IMG/VR virus record: IMGVR_UViG_3300028045_000018
Coordinates: 1-55,616 of that record
DNA length: 55,616 nucleotides
Source: a virus
Strand: one strand, 5' to 3'
The position numbers were made by a program, and so were the translations under genes. This document shows positions 1 to 6,285 of the stretch, one piece after another (position 1 is the stretch's first letter; every line of letters starts with the position of its first letter). The notes beneath the pieces were generated by a model. The model ran no database searches and was not told the origin of the DNA. It saw only the letters and a program-made list of their open reading frames with translations.

Positions 1-419
1 CTTATTTCTTCCCAATGGTCTTTATTTTCTATGAATGCTCCCCAATGAAGTAGTTTTTTATCGCTTGATATAGCCCAATGATCTACATTATAGTCTTTAA
101 TATTGATGAAAGCTTTTGTGAATTGAACTGCTTTTGGATCAAAACCTTCATCTTCTAGTTCTGGAACTGATAGATTGAATGGAGAATAGATATTATCATC
201 TGTTATTGATAGTAGATCTTCTGAGAATATGTTACTCACAGCTATGATATCTAAGTCTCTTATCACTGAGTTTTTCTTTTGTGCATTTTTAACGAAAGAT
301 CCCCAAACAAGAACTGATTTAACACCATCTATTTCTGATATATTCTTAGCTATATTGTTTATATTAGCCTCAACAGTAACTATTGTAGGCATTGATTTCT
401 TGTACCAAGAGTTTCCCAT
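1..419 (-). CDS. Nucleotidyltransferase-like protein, truncated by window edge
   Basis: The reading frame is open from an ATG at 419 to the left edge, so only the first ~139 residues are visible. Residues 36-60 hold VLVWGSF followed 13 residues later by DLDI, the GS-x(n)-DxD pattern of the DNA polymerase beta-like nucleotidyltransferase superfamily, whose acidic residues bind metal for NMP transfer. The substrate cannot be told. The N-terminus MGNSWYKKS resembles the NWYK peptides of two other proteins in this window. It is divergent from the ArdC-like gene at 526, with about 100 nt between them. The family call is moderate and the function inferred. Confidence 0.6.
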   Translation of the reverse strand, partial: MGNSWYKKSMPTIVTVEANINNIAKNISEIDGVKSVLVWGSFVKNAQKKNSVIRDLDIIAVSNIFSEDLLSITDDNIYSPFNLSVPELEDEGFDPKAVQFTKAFINIKDYNVDHWAISSDKKLLHWGAFIENKDHWEEI

Positions 420-525
420 GATATTATAATTCGACAAAAAATTAATAAATCTTTTATTCTTTTGTAGGAAAAAGAGATAAAAAGGTGGAATAGTAAATAT
501 TCTGTAGTTTAGAAAGGAAAATGAG

Positions 526-2055
526 ATGTCTTTTAAAACATTCTTTAAATTAGCTCAAGAAGAAATTGTACAAAACGAACCTGCTCCTGTACCAACTGGA
601 GATGTGCAACTCGGTACTTCCCCTCCAAGTCCTGCCGTTCAACCAGTTGGTACTATCGATACGTTTGTTAACAAAGGTAAAAAAGGCAGCTATCTTGCTG
701 TCAGCGTTAACGCAGATCCAGCAACAAAGAAACAAGCTAACGCTAAGTTTGTTGTTGGATTCAGTGGCTATAACGAGTTCAGAGGCAAGCCTACAAAGCT
801 CGTAACCAAAGAAAACATTGCTGACGTAGAAGCCGAAGTCTATCAAGTTGCTCAAATCTTCAATCTTGAAGTTAATGCCAAAGGTCTTGAATATGCAAAA
901 AGTACGTTAGCTGGGGAGAAATATGTTCCTAAACAATCAGAGTTTAAAGTCGAAGATCTCATCGTTCCTGGTGATGTAGACGCAACAGTTGATAATTTGG
1001 CAACAAAATTTAAAGATATATTGAAAGGAATTCCTGCATCAGATCAATCAAAAACAGTTGGCAATCTTATAGATCAACAACTTGAGATGTTGGCAGGAGA
1101 AGTCGATGATGCAGCAAAAAACAAATTAATACAAAATTTCTTAGCTATGTCTTCTCGCTTATATAACTATAGCTTTTTCAACCAAATGTTAATCTTCTTT
1201 CAAACTCGCGGTCAAGCTAAAGAAGTTCAATCATATAAAAAGTGGCAATTAATGGGAAGGCAAGTTAAAAGAAAAGAAGATCATCAATTAGGAGGTATTC
1301 TTATATACTATCCTATGATGTTAAAAAATAAAGATAGTCAAGGACAAGTTCGAATAAATCCACAAACTGGAGAAGAAGACAAGTTTGTAAGGTTTAAACT
1401 TGGAAATGTTTTTGATATTTCAGATACAGAACCATTCACAGGTGTCGCTCTAGAAAGATGGAAAAAGAAAAATGATGGTAAAAATCCATATGAACCTATA
1501 GCAAGAGATGTTTGGATGAGCGGAGACAATGAAGATACAGACTATACAGCAGCAATCAGAAATGCAGCTATAAAATTTGCAGATTCTGTAGGTATCCAAG
1601 TTGATCTTGGAAAAGACACTGGCACTGCTGGAGGATGGTCCGCTGGCGGTAATGTCGCTATCAATGTAGAGTCTGCTGGTGTAAGACAAGCAAGCACTAT
1701 TATGCATGAAATAGCTCACGAACTAATTCACTGGGCAGAAAGAAAAGAAAAAGGTAAACATAAACTTGATTATGGACACAAAGAAATAGAAACAGACGCC
1801 GAAGCAAGTGCATATATTATTATGAAACACTTCGGATTTGAGGTTCCATCCGCTTCCAACTATCTCGCGTTAAAAGGTGTAAACTCTGCTGGTGTAAGAA
1901 AAAGAAAAAGTTACATTCAAAAGGCAGTCAAACAAATCATTGATGGAATTTATGCAAACTTCCCAGAGGAATACAAACAAGCAAGTAAAACTTGTAATTG
2001 GTATAAATCGGCTCGTAGAAAAAATATTTATAAAAAAATATTTAATTCGTTGTAA
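526..2055 (+). CDS. ArdC-like protein: ssDNA-binding domain plus zinc metallopeptidase
   Basis: 509 residues. The middle (about 205-300) has the ArdC N-terminal pattern: a YNYSFFNQMLI block followed by a KKWQLMGRQV stretch and a hydrophobic strand. Residues 393-402 carry HEIAHELIH, a zincin HExxH site, with a downstream ETDAEASAY helix (about 424-432) supplying the likely third ligand, as in ArdC and ImmA-type peptidases. The ArdC family protects incoming DNA from restriction, so an anti-defence role is likely by family. The first 200 residues are low-complexity and unrecognised. The C-terminus contains NWYKSARRK. The start at 526 has a good AAAGGAAA site upstream. A promoter and a tRNA follow its stop. 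Confidence 0.75.
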   Translation: MSFKTFFKLAQEEIVQNEPAPVPTGDVQLGTSPPSPAVQPVGTIDTFVNKGKKGSYLAVSVNADPATKKQANAKFVVGFSGYNEFRGKPTKLVTKENIADVEAEVYQVAQIFNLEVNAKGLEYAKSTLAGEKYVPKQSEFKVEDLIVPGDVDATVDNLATKFKDILKGIPASDQSKTVGNLIDQQLEMLAGEVDDAAKNKLIQNFLAMSSRLYNYSFFNQMLIFFQTRGQAKEVQSYKKWQLMGRQVKRKEDHQLGGILIYYPMMLKNKDSQGQVRINPQTGEEDKFVRFKLGNVFDISDTEPFTGVALERWKKKNDGKNPYEPIARDVWMSGDNEDTDYTAAIRNAAIKFADSVGIQVDLGKDTGTAGGWSAGGNVAINVESAGVRQASTIMHEIAHELIHWAERKEKGKHKLDYGHKEIETDAEASAYIIMKHFGFEVPSASNYLALKGVNSAGVRKRKSYIQKAVKQIIDGIYANFPEEYKQASKTCNWYKSARRKNIYKKIFNSL

Positions 2056-2078
2056 TGTGTCTTGTTTGTTGTTATAAT
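2056..2078 (+). promoter_or_regulatory. Promoter, TGTG-N13-TATAAT class
   Basis: TGTG at 2056-2059, then 13 nt, then TATAAT at 2073-2078, ending 8 nt before the tRNA(CAU) gene at 2087. It belongs to a set of fifteen such sites in this window. Confidence 0.75.
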
Positions 2079-2086
2079 AAAGATCT

Positions 2087-2161
2087 TGCAGGGTAGAGCA
2101 GTCCGGTCAGCTTGTCAGTCTCATAATCTGGAGGTCGCAGGTTCAAATCCTGCCCCTGCTA
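2087..2161 (+). tRNA. tRNA with anticodon CAU (Met or Ile2)
   Basis: Cloverleaf read by eye: acceptor TGCAGGG against CCCTGCT with positions 2-7 paired and a T1-T72 mismatch, T-arm GCAGG-TTCAAAT-CCTGC, anticodon loop CTCATAA, discriminator A. The unpaired 1-72 position is an initiator-like trait, but the anticodon stem lacks the three G-C pairs of initiators and has a mismatch at 31-39. Whether it is Met or lysidine-type Ile is undecided. No CCA is encoded. Confidence 0.85.
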
Positions 2162-2188
2162 TTTGTTAAAAATAAAGTGGAGATAATT

Positions 2189-2395
2189 ATGTGTGATGCA
2201 GGAATGGACGGTGATATGTATGACCCCAATACGAGTAGTGGTAAATGGGTTGGGACAAGACCTCAAATGACTTCAGAAGGACCAAAGTATCCAGTACAAC
2301 CACTGGTTCTTAATAAACCTAAGATCGAAGAAGAGACTTTAAGTTTTAGAGAACGATTTGCTAGATCGATGCGTATGCTATTTACAGGTAAATAG
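2189..2395 (+). CDS. Hypothetical protein, 68 aa
   Basis: A short protein beginning MCDAGMDGDMYDP, with a basic amphipathic C-terminus (FRERFARSMRMLF). I chose ATG 2189 over an upstream GTG at 2177 because GGAG sits 6-8 nt before it. The stop is TAG, followed four codons later by an in-frame TAA, so amber readthrough would add only a few residues. It lies between two tRNAs. No family is recognised. Confidence 0.6.
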   Translation: MCDAGMDGDMYDPNTSSGKWVGTRPQMTSEGPKYPVQPLVLNKPKIEEETLSFRERFARSMRMLFTGK

Positions 2396-2440
2396 ACGCA
2401 TAAGAAATAATTTTTCAAAATAATAATTTTTATGTAGGAA

Positions 2441-2463
2441 TGTGTCTTACTTTCCGATATACT
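2441..2463 (+). promoter_or_regulatory. Promoter, TGTG-N13-TATACT class
   Basis: TGTG 2441-2444, 13 nt, TATACT 2458-2463, ending 13 nt before the tRNA at 2477. Confidence 0.7.
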
Positions 2464-2476
2464 ATATGTAGAACAT

Positions 2477-2548
2477 CGCGGGAGCAGCCCTGGCGGGCTA
2501 CTGAGGTTCATATCCTCGGCGAGATCGGTTCGACTCCGATTCCCGCTA
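2477..2548 (+). tRNA. tRNA with anticodon CAU, initiator-like
   Basis: Acceptor CGCGGGA against TCCCGCT pairs at 2-7 but not at 1-72 (C opposite T), the hallmark position of bacterial initiator tRNAs. The anticodon stem TGAGG/CCTCG closes loop TTCATAT, and the T-arm is ATCGG-TTCGACT-CCGAT. The D-arm is short (AGCC/GGCT with a 6-nt loop). An initiator tRNA-Met is the better of the readings, held with moderate confidence. Confidence 0.8.
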
Positions 2549-2588
2549 TTCGCATCAATATGATGCGTAGATTAGAACGGATAAAAAA

Positions 2589-2687
2589 ATGATTAATTAC
2601 ATTACATCTTGCTTAGTCGCATACGGCATCAGCCAAGCAGATGTTATACGTCCCAAACCACCTATCAGCAAGCCGAAACGTATATAA
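2589..2687 (+). CDS. Possible small protein, 32 aa
   Basis: An ATG-to-TAA frame encoding MINYITSCLVAYG and a proline/lysine-rich tail in an otherwise gene-free 365-nt stretch between tRNAs. There is no convincing ribosome-binding site. The stop lies inside the inverted repeat at 2676-2694. It may be chance. Confidence 0.25.
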   Translation: MINYITSCLVAYGISQADVIRPKPPISKPKRI

Positions 2688-2694
2688 TACGTTT
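2676..2694. repeat. Perfect 7-bp inverted repeat
   Basis: AAACGTA, 5 nt, TACGTTT. It is a possible protein-binding site or small hairpin. There is no T-run to make it a terminator. Confidence 0.5.
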
Positions 2695-2748
2695 ATCTGG
2701 CTTGAATCTCTTTGTCGCAAATTCCCATTTAAAAGATTTTAATGCCAG

Positions 2749-2771
2749 TGTGTTTGTTTGTATGATATACT
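2749..2771 (+). promoter_or_regulatory. Promoter, TGTG-N13-TATACT class
   Basis: TGTG 2749-2752, 13 nt, TATACT 2766-2771 with a TGA extended -10. It heads the transcript carrying the hairpin RNA at 2833 and the interrupted tRNA-Lys. Confidence 0.7.
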
Positions 2772-2832
2772 GTTAGAGTATTAGTAGTTATTTAAAAATT
2801 GAATTAGGGTTGTTTTTCAATCGTCATATATA

Positions 2833-2897
2833 CGGTTAGGACGAGCCCAGCTTCTGCCAGAGCTAATGGCTTTCACAAGTTGGGTTTTGTCCATCCG
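2833..2897 (+). ncRNA. Long imperfect hairpin upstream of the tRNA-Lys locus
   Basis: Nested complementary blocks: CGG (2833)/CCG (2895), GGAC (2839)/GTCC (2889), CCCAGCTT (2846)/AAGTTGGG (2877) and GCCA (2856)/TGGC (2867). Together they form a 65-nt stem-loop of about 19 pairs, one of them G-T. It lacks a T-arm and is not a tRNA. It lies 62 nt downstream of the -10 element and 17 nt before the tRNA-Lys(UUU) 5' half, so it is probably part of that transcript. It may be a processing signal or an independent small RNA. The function is unknown. Confidence 0.5.
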
Positions 2898-2913
2898 TTT
2901 AAAAGATGATGAC

Positions 2914-3081
2914 GGGCGGGTAGCATAACAGGCAATGCAATCGACTTAGGCCAAAAGCTCAATTTGGCAGAGCAAATGGTTCTTACCCATAAGGATGCAG
3001 GTTCGATCCCTGCTTGGCCTAGTGGTTTTTTTAAACCGTAGCTTAATCGATAGATTGTGGGTTCGAATCCCACTTCGCCCA
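2914..3081 (+). tRNA. tRNA-Lys(UUU), interrupted in the anticodon loop by a 95-nt insert
   Basis: The 5' part (2914-2947) has acceptor GGGCGGG, D-arm GCAT/ATGC, anticodon 5' stem ATCGA and loop start CTT. The 3' part (3043-3081) has loop end TTAA, stem TCGAT, T-arm GTGGG-TTCGAAT-CCCAC, acceptor TTCGCCC and discriminator A. Joined, they give exactly 73 nt with every stem paired (two G-T pairs in the acceptor) and the loop CTTTTAA typical of tRNA-Lys(UUU). The interruption (2948-3042) lies between positions 34 and 35 and contains a complete second tRNA-Lys plus a 21-nt linker with a GGTTT/AAACC hairpin. The insert is far too small for a group I or II intron. Confidence 0.8.
2948..3021 (+). tRNA. 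tRNA-Lys(CUU), nested inside tRNA-Lys(UUU)
   Basis: A complete cloverleaf: acceptor AGGCCAA/TTGGCCT, D-arm GCTC/GAGC, anticodon loop TTCTTAC, T-arm GCAGG-TTCGATC-CCTGC, discriminator A. Its first base is exactly the first base of the insert, so RNase P maturation of this tRNA would itself create the 3' end of the outer tRNA's 5' half. Confidence 0.88.
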
Positions 3082-3124
3082 GTCTAGGAGTATTGTTTAA
3101 TTTATATGTTTTGATTTGTAAGTA

Positions 3125-3201
3125 CAGTGCGTAGCTCAGCTTGGTTTTAGAGCGGCGGTTTTGGGAATCGCAGGCCGGAGGTTCGAATCCTCTCGCACTG
3201 A
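3125..3201 (+). tRNA. tRNA-Pro(UGG)
   Basis: Acceptor CAGTGCG/CGCACTG, D-arm GCTC/GAGC, anticodon stem GCGGT/ATCGC with loop TTTGGGA, T-arm GGAGG-TTCGAAT-CCTCT, discriminator A. No CCA is encoded. Confidence 0.92.
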
Positions 3202-3326
3202 GTTGATTTATAGAACAGTTTTGTTTTATAAATAAAAAAGAAGCGACTAGACAGAAACGTAGTCTTGCAGCGAAAAAGGCGTGGGCAGAAAGAAAAGCAC
3301 CTTGTAAAATAGATGATTAGTCTATC
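3202..3326 (+). other. Intergenic spacer with a start-less coding-like stretch
   Basis: Between two tRNAs. Positions ~3230-3320 translate to a Lys/Ala/Arg-rich stretch ending AAKKAWAERK...CKIDD and a TAG, but no ATG, GTG or TTG is in frame after the preceding stop. It could be a decayed small gene. Confidence 0.3.
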
Positions 3327-3398
3327 GGGCCTTTAGCTCAGTGGCAGAGCCGCATTCTCATAAAATGTAGGTGGCTGGTTCGAATCCAGCAAGGCCCA
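3327..3398 (+). tRNA. tRNA with anticodon CAU (elongator Met or Ile2)
   Basis: Acceptor GGGCCTT/AAGGCCC fully paired, including 1-72, so it is not an initiator. D-arm GCTC/GAGC, anticodon loop CTCATAA, T-arm GCTGG-TTCGAAT-CCAGC, discriminator A. It is the third CAU tRNA in the cluster, consistent with an initiator, elongator and Ile2 set. Confidence 0.9.
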
Positions 3399-3412
3399 TT
3401 AAGGAAGTAATA

Positions 3413-3625
3413 ATGAAGATGATATTAAGACAAAAAAGAAACGATGATATTCACAGTCCATTAAGTTATAGATATCATCATTCAGATAGTGGATATCATT
3501 ATCTTTTCCCTCTTTCTATAAGCAAATATGGTTCTTTTTGTGTTGTTGGACGTTTTACACATTCATTTAATTTTGGCATGAAGAGTCATTTTTCTTCAAG
3601 AAAAGAAAGAGACAGATTATTATGA
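3413..3625 (+). CDS. Small MKMI(M/L)R-family protein, 70 aa
   Basis: Starts MKMILRQKRNDD, and the rest is rich in His, Ser, Tyr and Phe. It is the first of three consecutive, overlapping tiny genes that begin almost identically, a fourth being at 14568. AAGGAAG lies 5-11 nt upstream of ATG 3413. The TGA stop overlaps the next gene's ATG (ATGA). No family is recognised. The shared first six codons at DNA level suggest duplication or a conserved translation-start cassette rather than shared protein function. Confidence 0.6.
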   Translation: MKMILRQKRNDDIHSPLSYRYHHSDSGYHYLFPLSISKYGSFCVVGRFTHSFNFGMKSHFSSRKERDRLL

Positions 3626-3804
3626 AAATGATAATGAGAAATGGTACGGTTACTAATAGATGTAATGCTTGGTCTCAGTCTTCTCCAACTCATCATTGGT
3701 CTCAATCTTGGACTTGGTGGATATGTTGGTCTGAGCCATCATCTAATTTGTCTTGGTCTTTAAATTGGTCTTTATCTTGGGGCTATTCGAGGTTAGAAGA
3801 ATGA
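3622..3804 (+). CDS. Trp/Ser-rich small MKMIMR-family protein, 60 aa
   Basis: Begins MKMIMRNGTVTNRC and continues with a striking alternation of Trp and Ser (WSQSWTWW, LSWSLNWSLSWGYS): about ten Trp in 60 residues. Such a pattern suits an extended beta strand or membrane-active surface, but no known family matches. It overlaps its neighbours by ATGA on both sides, implying translational coupling. A similar Trp/Ser segment occurs in the protein at 52715. Confidence 0.6.
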   Translation: MKMIMRNGTVTNRCNAWSQSSPTHHWSQSWTWWICWSEPSSNLSWSLNWSLSWGYSRLEE

Positions 3805-4007
3805 AAATGATAATGCGAAGACCAATAACGTGGAAGAACGATGGAAAGATGTCTTATTCATCAGGAGGAGGTACACTTAGAGATATGTGGCTCCAACCAT
3901 TAAAATATTCTGTTAGCACTTTTAATACAGATAGATATATAAGTTTTGAATATTCATTTTGTTTTAGTTGCAATATTTCTACAAGCAATTTTAACAATAA
4001 TGGCTAA
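3801..4007 (+). CDS. Small MKMIMR-family protein, 68 aa
   Basis: Starts MKMIMRRPITWKNDG at ATG 3801, which overlaps the TGA of the previous gene. I preferred it to a longer upstream frame because the first 18 nt match those of 3622 and 14568 almost exactly. The body is Ser, Phe and Asn rich. No family is recognised. It converges on the minus-strand gene ending at 4009. Confidence 0.55.
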   Translation: MKMIMRRPITWKNDGKMSYSSGGGTLRDMWLQPLKYSVSTFNTDRYISFEYSFCFSCNISTSNFNNNG

Positions 4008-4008
4008 A

Positions 4009-4371
4009 TTATTTAAGCGTTAGCAGATATTCTAATTTGTTAATTTCTGCTATAATTTCATCTCTGATATTCAATAGATCAGTATCTTTTTCATCTATGA
4101 TATCTGCGAAATCATTTGCAAGAGCATCACCTAGTTCAGAGAATATGCTTTCTGGGTTATCTGAGACATCTTTTAGTTCGATTGTATTTTCATCGTCTAG
4201 ATAGATTCTATCATATTTACCTTGATAACATTCTACGAGTAAGTCAATTAAAGGCGTTAGAGCGTCATAGAAGTTACCGAAAGCTATATGTTGGGCATAA
4301 CTTTTTGTTTGCCAGTGAAGTATTCTTGTTTGGTCTTGCGTCTTTAACAGTAGAAGTAGAATGTTTTTCAT
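4009..4371 (-). CDS. Ferritin-like helical phage protein (DUF5856-like), 120 aa
   Basis: Contains TRILHWQTKSYAQHIAFGNFY followed by LIDLLVECYQGKYD. The pattern HWQT...HxAxGxFYD...D..VExYQGKY is typical of a phage family I remember as DUF5856, with a Dps/ferritin-like helical look, though metal-site function is not established. I placed the start at ATG 4371 (MKNILLLLLKTQ) because AAAGGA lies 9-14 nt before it; an upstream ATG adds eight residues without a better site. It is on the minus strand, convergent with the small-gene trio. Confidence 0.6.
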   Translation of the reverse strand: MKNILLLLLKTQDQTRILHWQTKSYAQHIAFGNFYDALTPLIDLLVECYQGKYDRIYLDDENTIELKDVSDNPESIFSELGDALANDFADIIDEKDTDLLNIRDEIIAEINKLEYLLTLK

Positions 4372-4456
4372 TATATTAGTTCCTTTGTGAGTCACAATTA
4401 TATTATTGTATATTTATGCGATTTCCTTTAATCTTATTTGGGTTAGAAGTTTTATT

Positions 4457-4479
4457 TGTGATATATAATATGGTATAAT
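4457..4479 (+). promoter_or_regulatory. Promoter, TGTG-N13-TATAAT class
   Basis: TGTG 4457-4460, 13 nt, TATAAT 4474-4479, with TGG just before the hexamer (extended -10). It drives 4518 and probably both sigma-factor genes. Confidence 0.8.
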
Positions 4480-4517
4480 GTTTTTGGAAGATTAACTATA
4501 AATTACGAGGTAGAAAA

Positions 4518-5042
4518 ATGAGTTTAAAAATAATCGTAGTAGACAGCCATAATACACAAGAGTATAATTTTGATGAATGTGGTGATGCCATCGATGGTGT
4601 AGAGTCAACCGTATATTCTGGTGATTCTATTCTTTCTATTATTGAAGATCCGAATACTCCAGCAGGAGTTGTGGAAGAGCTTTTAGAAAGTCTTACATCT
4701 AATGGTTGGATAAACATTGAAGACATTAAAGATAGAGAGGATAGGATCAAAGCTCTTAAAGAATATTTGATGGTTGATCGTTATCAAAGAGTTTATCACA
4801 CTAACATTGACAAGCCCACTCTTAGTGTTATAAGGGATTTGGCTACAGGTGAAGGTTTCCTTGTACAGAAAATTAGCAATGAGCATTTAACTGGCAAGGC
4901 AAAAGAACGACTTGACAAAGAGATCGAGAAGAATAAAAAACTTGTTGCTGCGAATAAGAAAGCATTAGCAACTAGAAAAAAGAATAAAAAAGCAAAAGAT
5001 ATAGAGAAGGCTAAAAAGGTTCTTAAAGACGCGGGCCTATAA
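4518..5042 (+). CDS. Hypothetical protein with Lys-rich C-terminal coil, 174 aa
   Basis: An acidic N-terminal half (IIVVDSHNTQEYNFDE...) and a C-terminal ~50 residues dominated by Lys, Ala and Glu (KNKKLVAANKKALATRKKNK), probably a long basic helix. It is first in a transcript with two sigma factors, and its stop overlaps their first ATG (TAATG). The basic tail could contact nucleic acid. This is inference from composition, and no family is recognised. Confidence 0.65.
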   Translation: MSLKIIVVDSHNTQEYNFDECGDAIDGVESTVYSGDSILSIIEDPNTPAGVVEELLESLTSNGWINIEDIKDREDRIKALKEYLMVDRYQRVYHTNIDKPTLSVIRDLATGEGFLVQKISNEHLTGKAKERLDKEIEKNKKLVAANKKALATRKKNKKAKDIEKAKKVLKDAGL

Positions 5043-5647
5043 TGGAAACCACACAAACAGAGATAGATTGGATTGGAATCATTAATTACATTGCTAGTTC
5101 TATGAGTGATAGATATAGATTCTTGTCAGAAGATGATGTAAGAAGTGCAGCGAATGAAGGCTGTCTGCTTGCAGCCAGAGGATTCGATCCTAACAAAGGG
5201 CAAAATATAACTAAACATATCAAAATCAAAGGCTATTTCAAAACGATTGATATATTGAGGAGAGAGAAATGGCTCAATAGGCCGGGAAAAACGCACTACG
5301 AAATAAAAACATATAACGAATTTCACGAAAGAGAACTAGTAGACGGACTTAAAACAACCGTAGAACATATCAACTTGGACGAGACTTGCATACAATCGAA
5401 AAGCTATGAAAACTTTGATAATTTTTGGTTTGAATTGACGGATGGTTTAGGAGCGTTTTACACAAAAGTTCTTTATCTGAGATACATAGAAAATAGAACC
5501 ATATTCGAGATGATGGAGATAATGGAGACTACTAATAAGTATATTAAACAATACATTTATGATGCGAGAAAAAGGTTATGTAGGTTGCATGGTCTCAGTG
5601 AGGACGAATTACAACTGACAACGCGCACTACATCTAGAGTACGTTAA
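5042..5647 (+). CDS. Phage sigma-70-family factor (first of pair), 201 aa
   Basis: Sigma region 2 pattern at about residues 25-80: SAANEGCLLAARGFDPNKGQ, then IDILRREKW, the region 2.3-2.4 position that melts the -10. A region 4-like C-terminal part (about 140-190) has LYLRYIENRT...MMEIMETTNKYIKQY...ARKRL, a divergent helix-turn-helix. Factors of this type replace or redirect the host sigma at phage promoters. It shares a transcript with a paralogue 1 nt downstream, both starting with a similar ...IDWxxIxNxI stretch. It could serve the TGTG/TATAAT promoters or a later class. Which is unknown. Confidence 0.75.
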   Translation: METTQTEIDWIGIINYIASSMSDRYRFLSEDDVRSAANEGCLLAARGFDPNKGQNITKHIKIKGYFKTIDILRREKWLNRPGKTHYEIKTYNEFHERELVDGLKTTVEHINLDETCIQSKSYENFDNFWFELTDGLGAFYTKVLYLRYIENRTIFEMMEIMETTNKYIKQYIYDARKRLCRLHGLSEDELQLTTRTTSRVR

Positions 5648-5648
5648 A

Positions 5649-6233
5649 ATGGAAAAAATAAAAACTTCACAAATAGATTGGCTTAAAATAAGTAATCTTA
5701 TTGTAGGCAGTCTAAAAAGCAAGTTACCTCTCGTTCCTGCTGATGAGATAGAGGCAAGTTCTTTTGTAGGATTAGCTGTAGCTAAATCTATATTTGATCG
5801 TTCTGAAAAGACAGATATAGATGATAATATTGGTCTCATATATAGTGTTGGTTTAAAAAGAACGATAGACGACCTTAGAGATAGGAGGCTCATTGACAGG
5901 ACTTGTACTGTCAACAAGAAGAGAGAGAAGTTAGAAGCTGATATTGGTGGCGAAGATATAGATTGGTCTATTTTCGATATAGTAAGATATTCCGAAGATA
6001 CAGCAGGCGAGATGGAGCGAAAAGACTTCTGGAAAGAGGTCACAAAACGTCTATCAAAAGAAGAGGAACGAATCATTTTGTTGTATTATCGAGATGGGAT
6101 TACAATGAAAAAAATAGGAGTTTTATTAGAATGTACTGAAGGACGAATATCTCAGGTTATCAAAAAGACACTTTTAAAAATAAAGAAAAGGTTCGAAGAA
6201 AACGAATATACTTGGAACGAGTTTTTAACTTAA
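5649..6233 (+). CDS. Phage sigma-70-family factor (second of pair), 194 aa
   Basis: The C-terminus (about 135-180) is a clear region 4: LSKEEERIILLYYRDGITM, then KKIGVLLECTEGRISQVIKK, the HTH that reads the -35. The N-terminus has IDWLKISNLIVGSL...DEIEASSFVGLAVAKSIF and DDLRDRRLIDRT, matching region 2. The layout and length are close to SigF/FliA-type factors. It is a tandem duplicate of the upstream gene that has kept a more canonical region 4. No anti-sigma factor is seen nearby. Confidence 0.85.
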   Translation: MEKIKTSQIDWLKISNLIVGSLKSKLPLVPADEIEASSFVGLAVAKSIFDRSEKTDIDDNIGLIYSVGLKRTIDDLRDRRLIDRTCTVNKKREKLEADIGGEDIDWSIFDIVRYSEDTAGEMERKDFWKEVTKRLSKEEERIILLYYRDGITMKKIGVLLECTEGRISQVIKKTLLKIKKRFEENEYTWNEFLT

Positions 6234-6285
6234 TATTTAAAGGTCTTAGCCTAATAATGCCGAATAGATAATTGGAGAGGAAACA

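Noticed and set aside
3022-3042. GGTTT/AAACC hairpin after the nested tRNA-Lys as a terminator
   Set aside because: Only 5 bp, the T-run is in the loop rather than after the stem, and the outer tRNA half lies downstream and must be transcribed.
2873-3073. Minus-strand 66-aa frame starting MGFEPTIYR
   Set aside because: It is the translation of tRNA T-arms (GGTTCGAATCC reads as GFEP on the other strand), a common artefact.
2914-3081. Nested tRNA as an assembly error
   Set aside because: The outer halves join to an exact 73-nt tRNA with perfect stems and the insert starts exactly at a mature tRNA end. A random chimera would not do this, though read-level support cannot be checked here.
3238-3320. 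Coding-like KKEATRQKRSLAAKKAW stretch
   Set aside because: No in-frame start codon after the preceding stop, so it is left as a possible relic.
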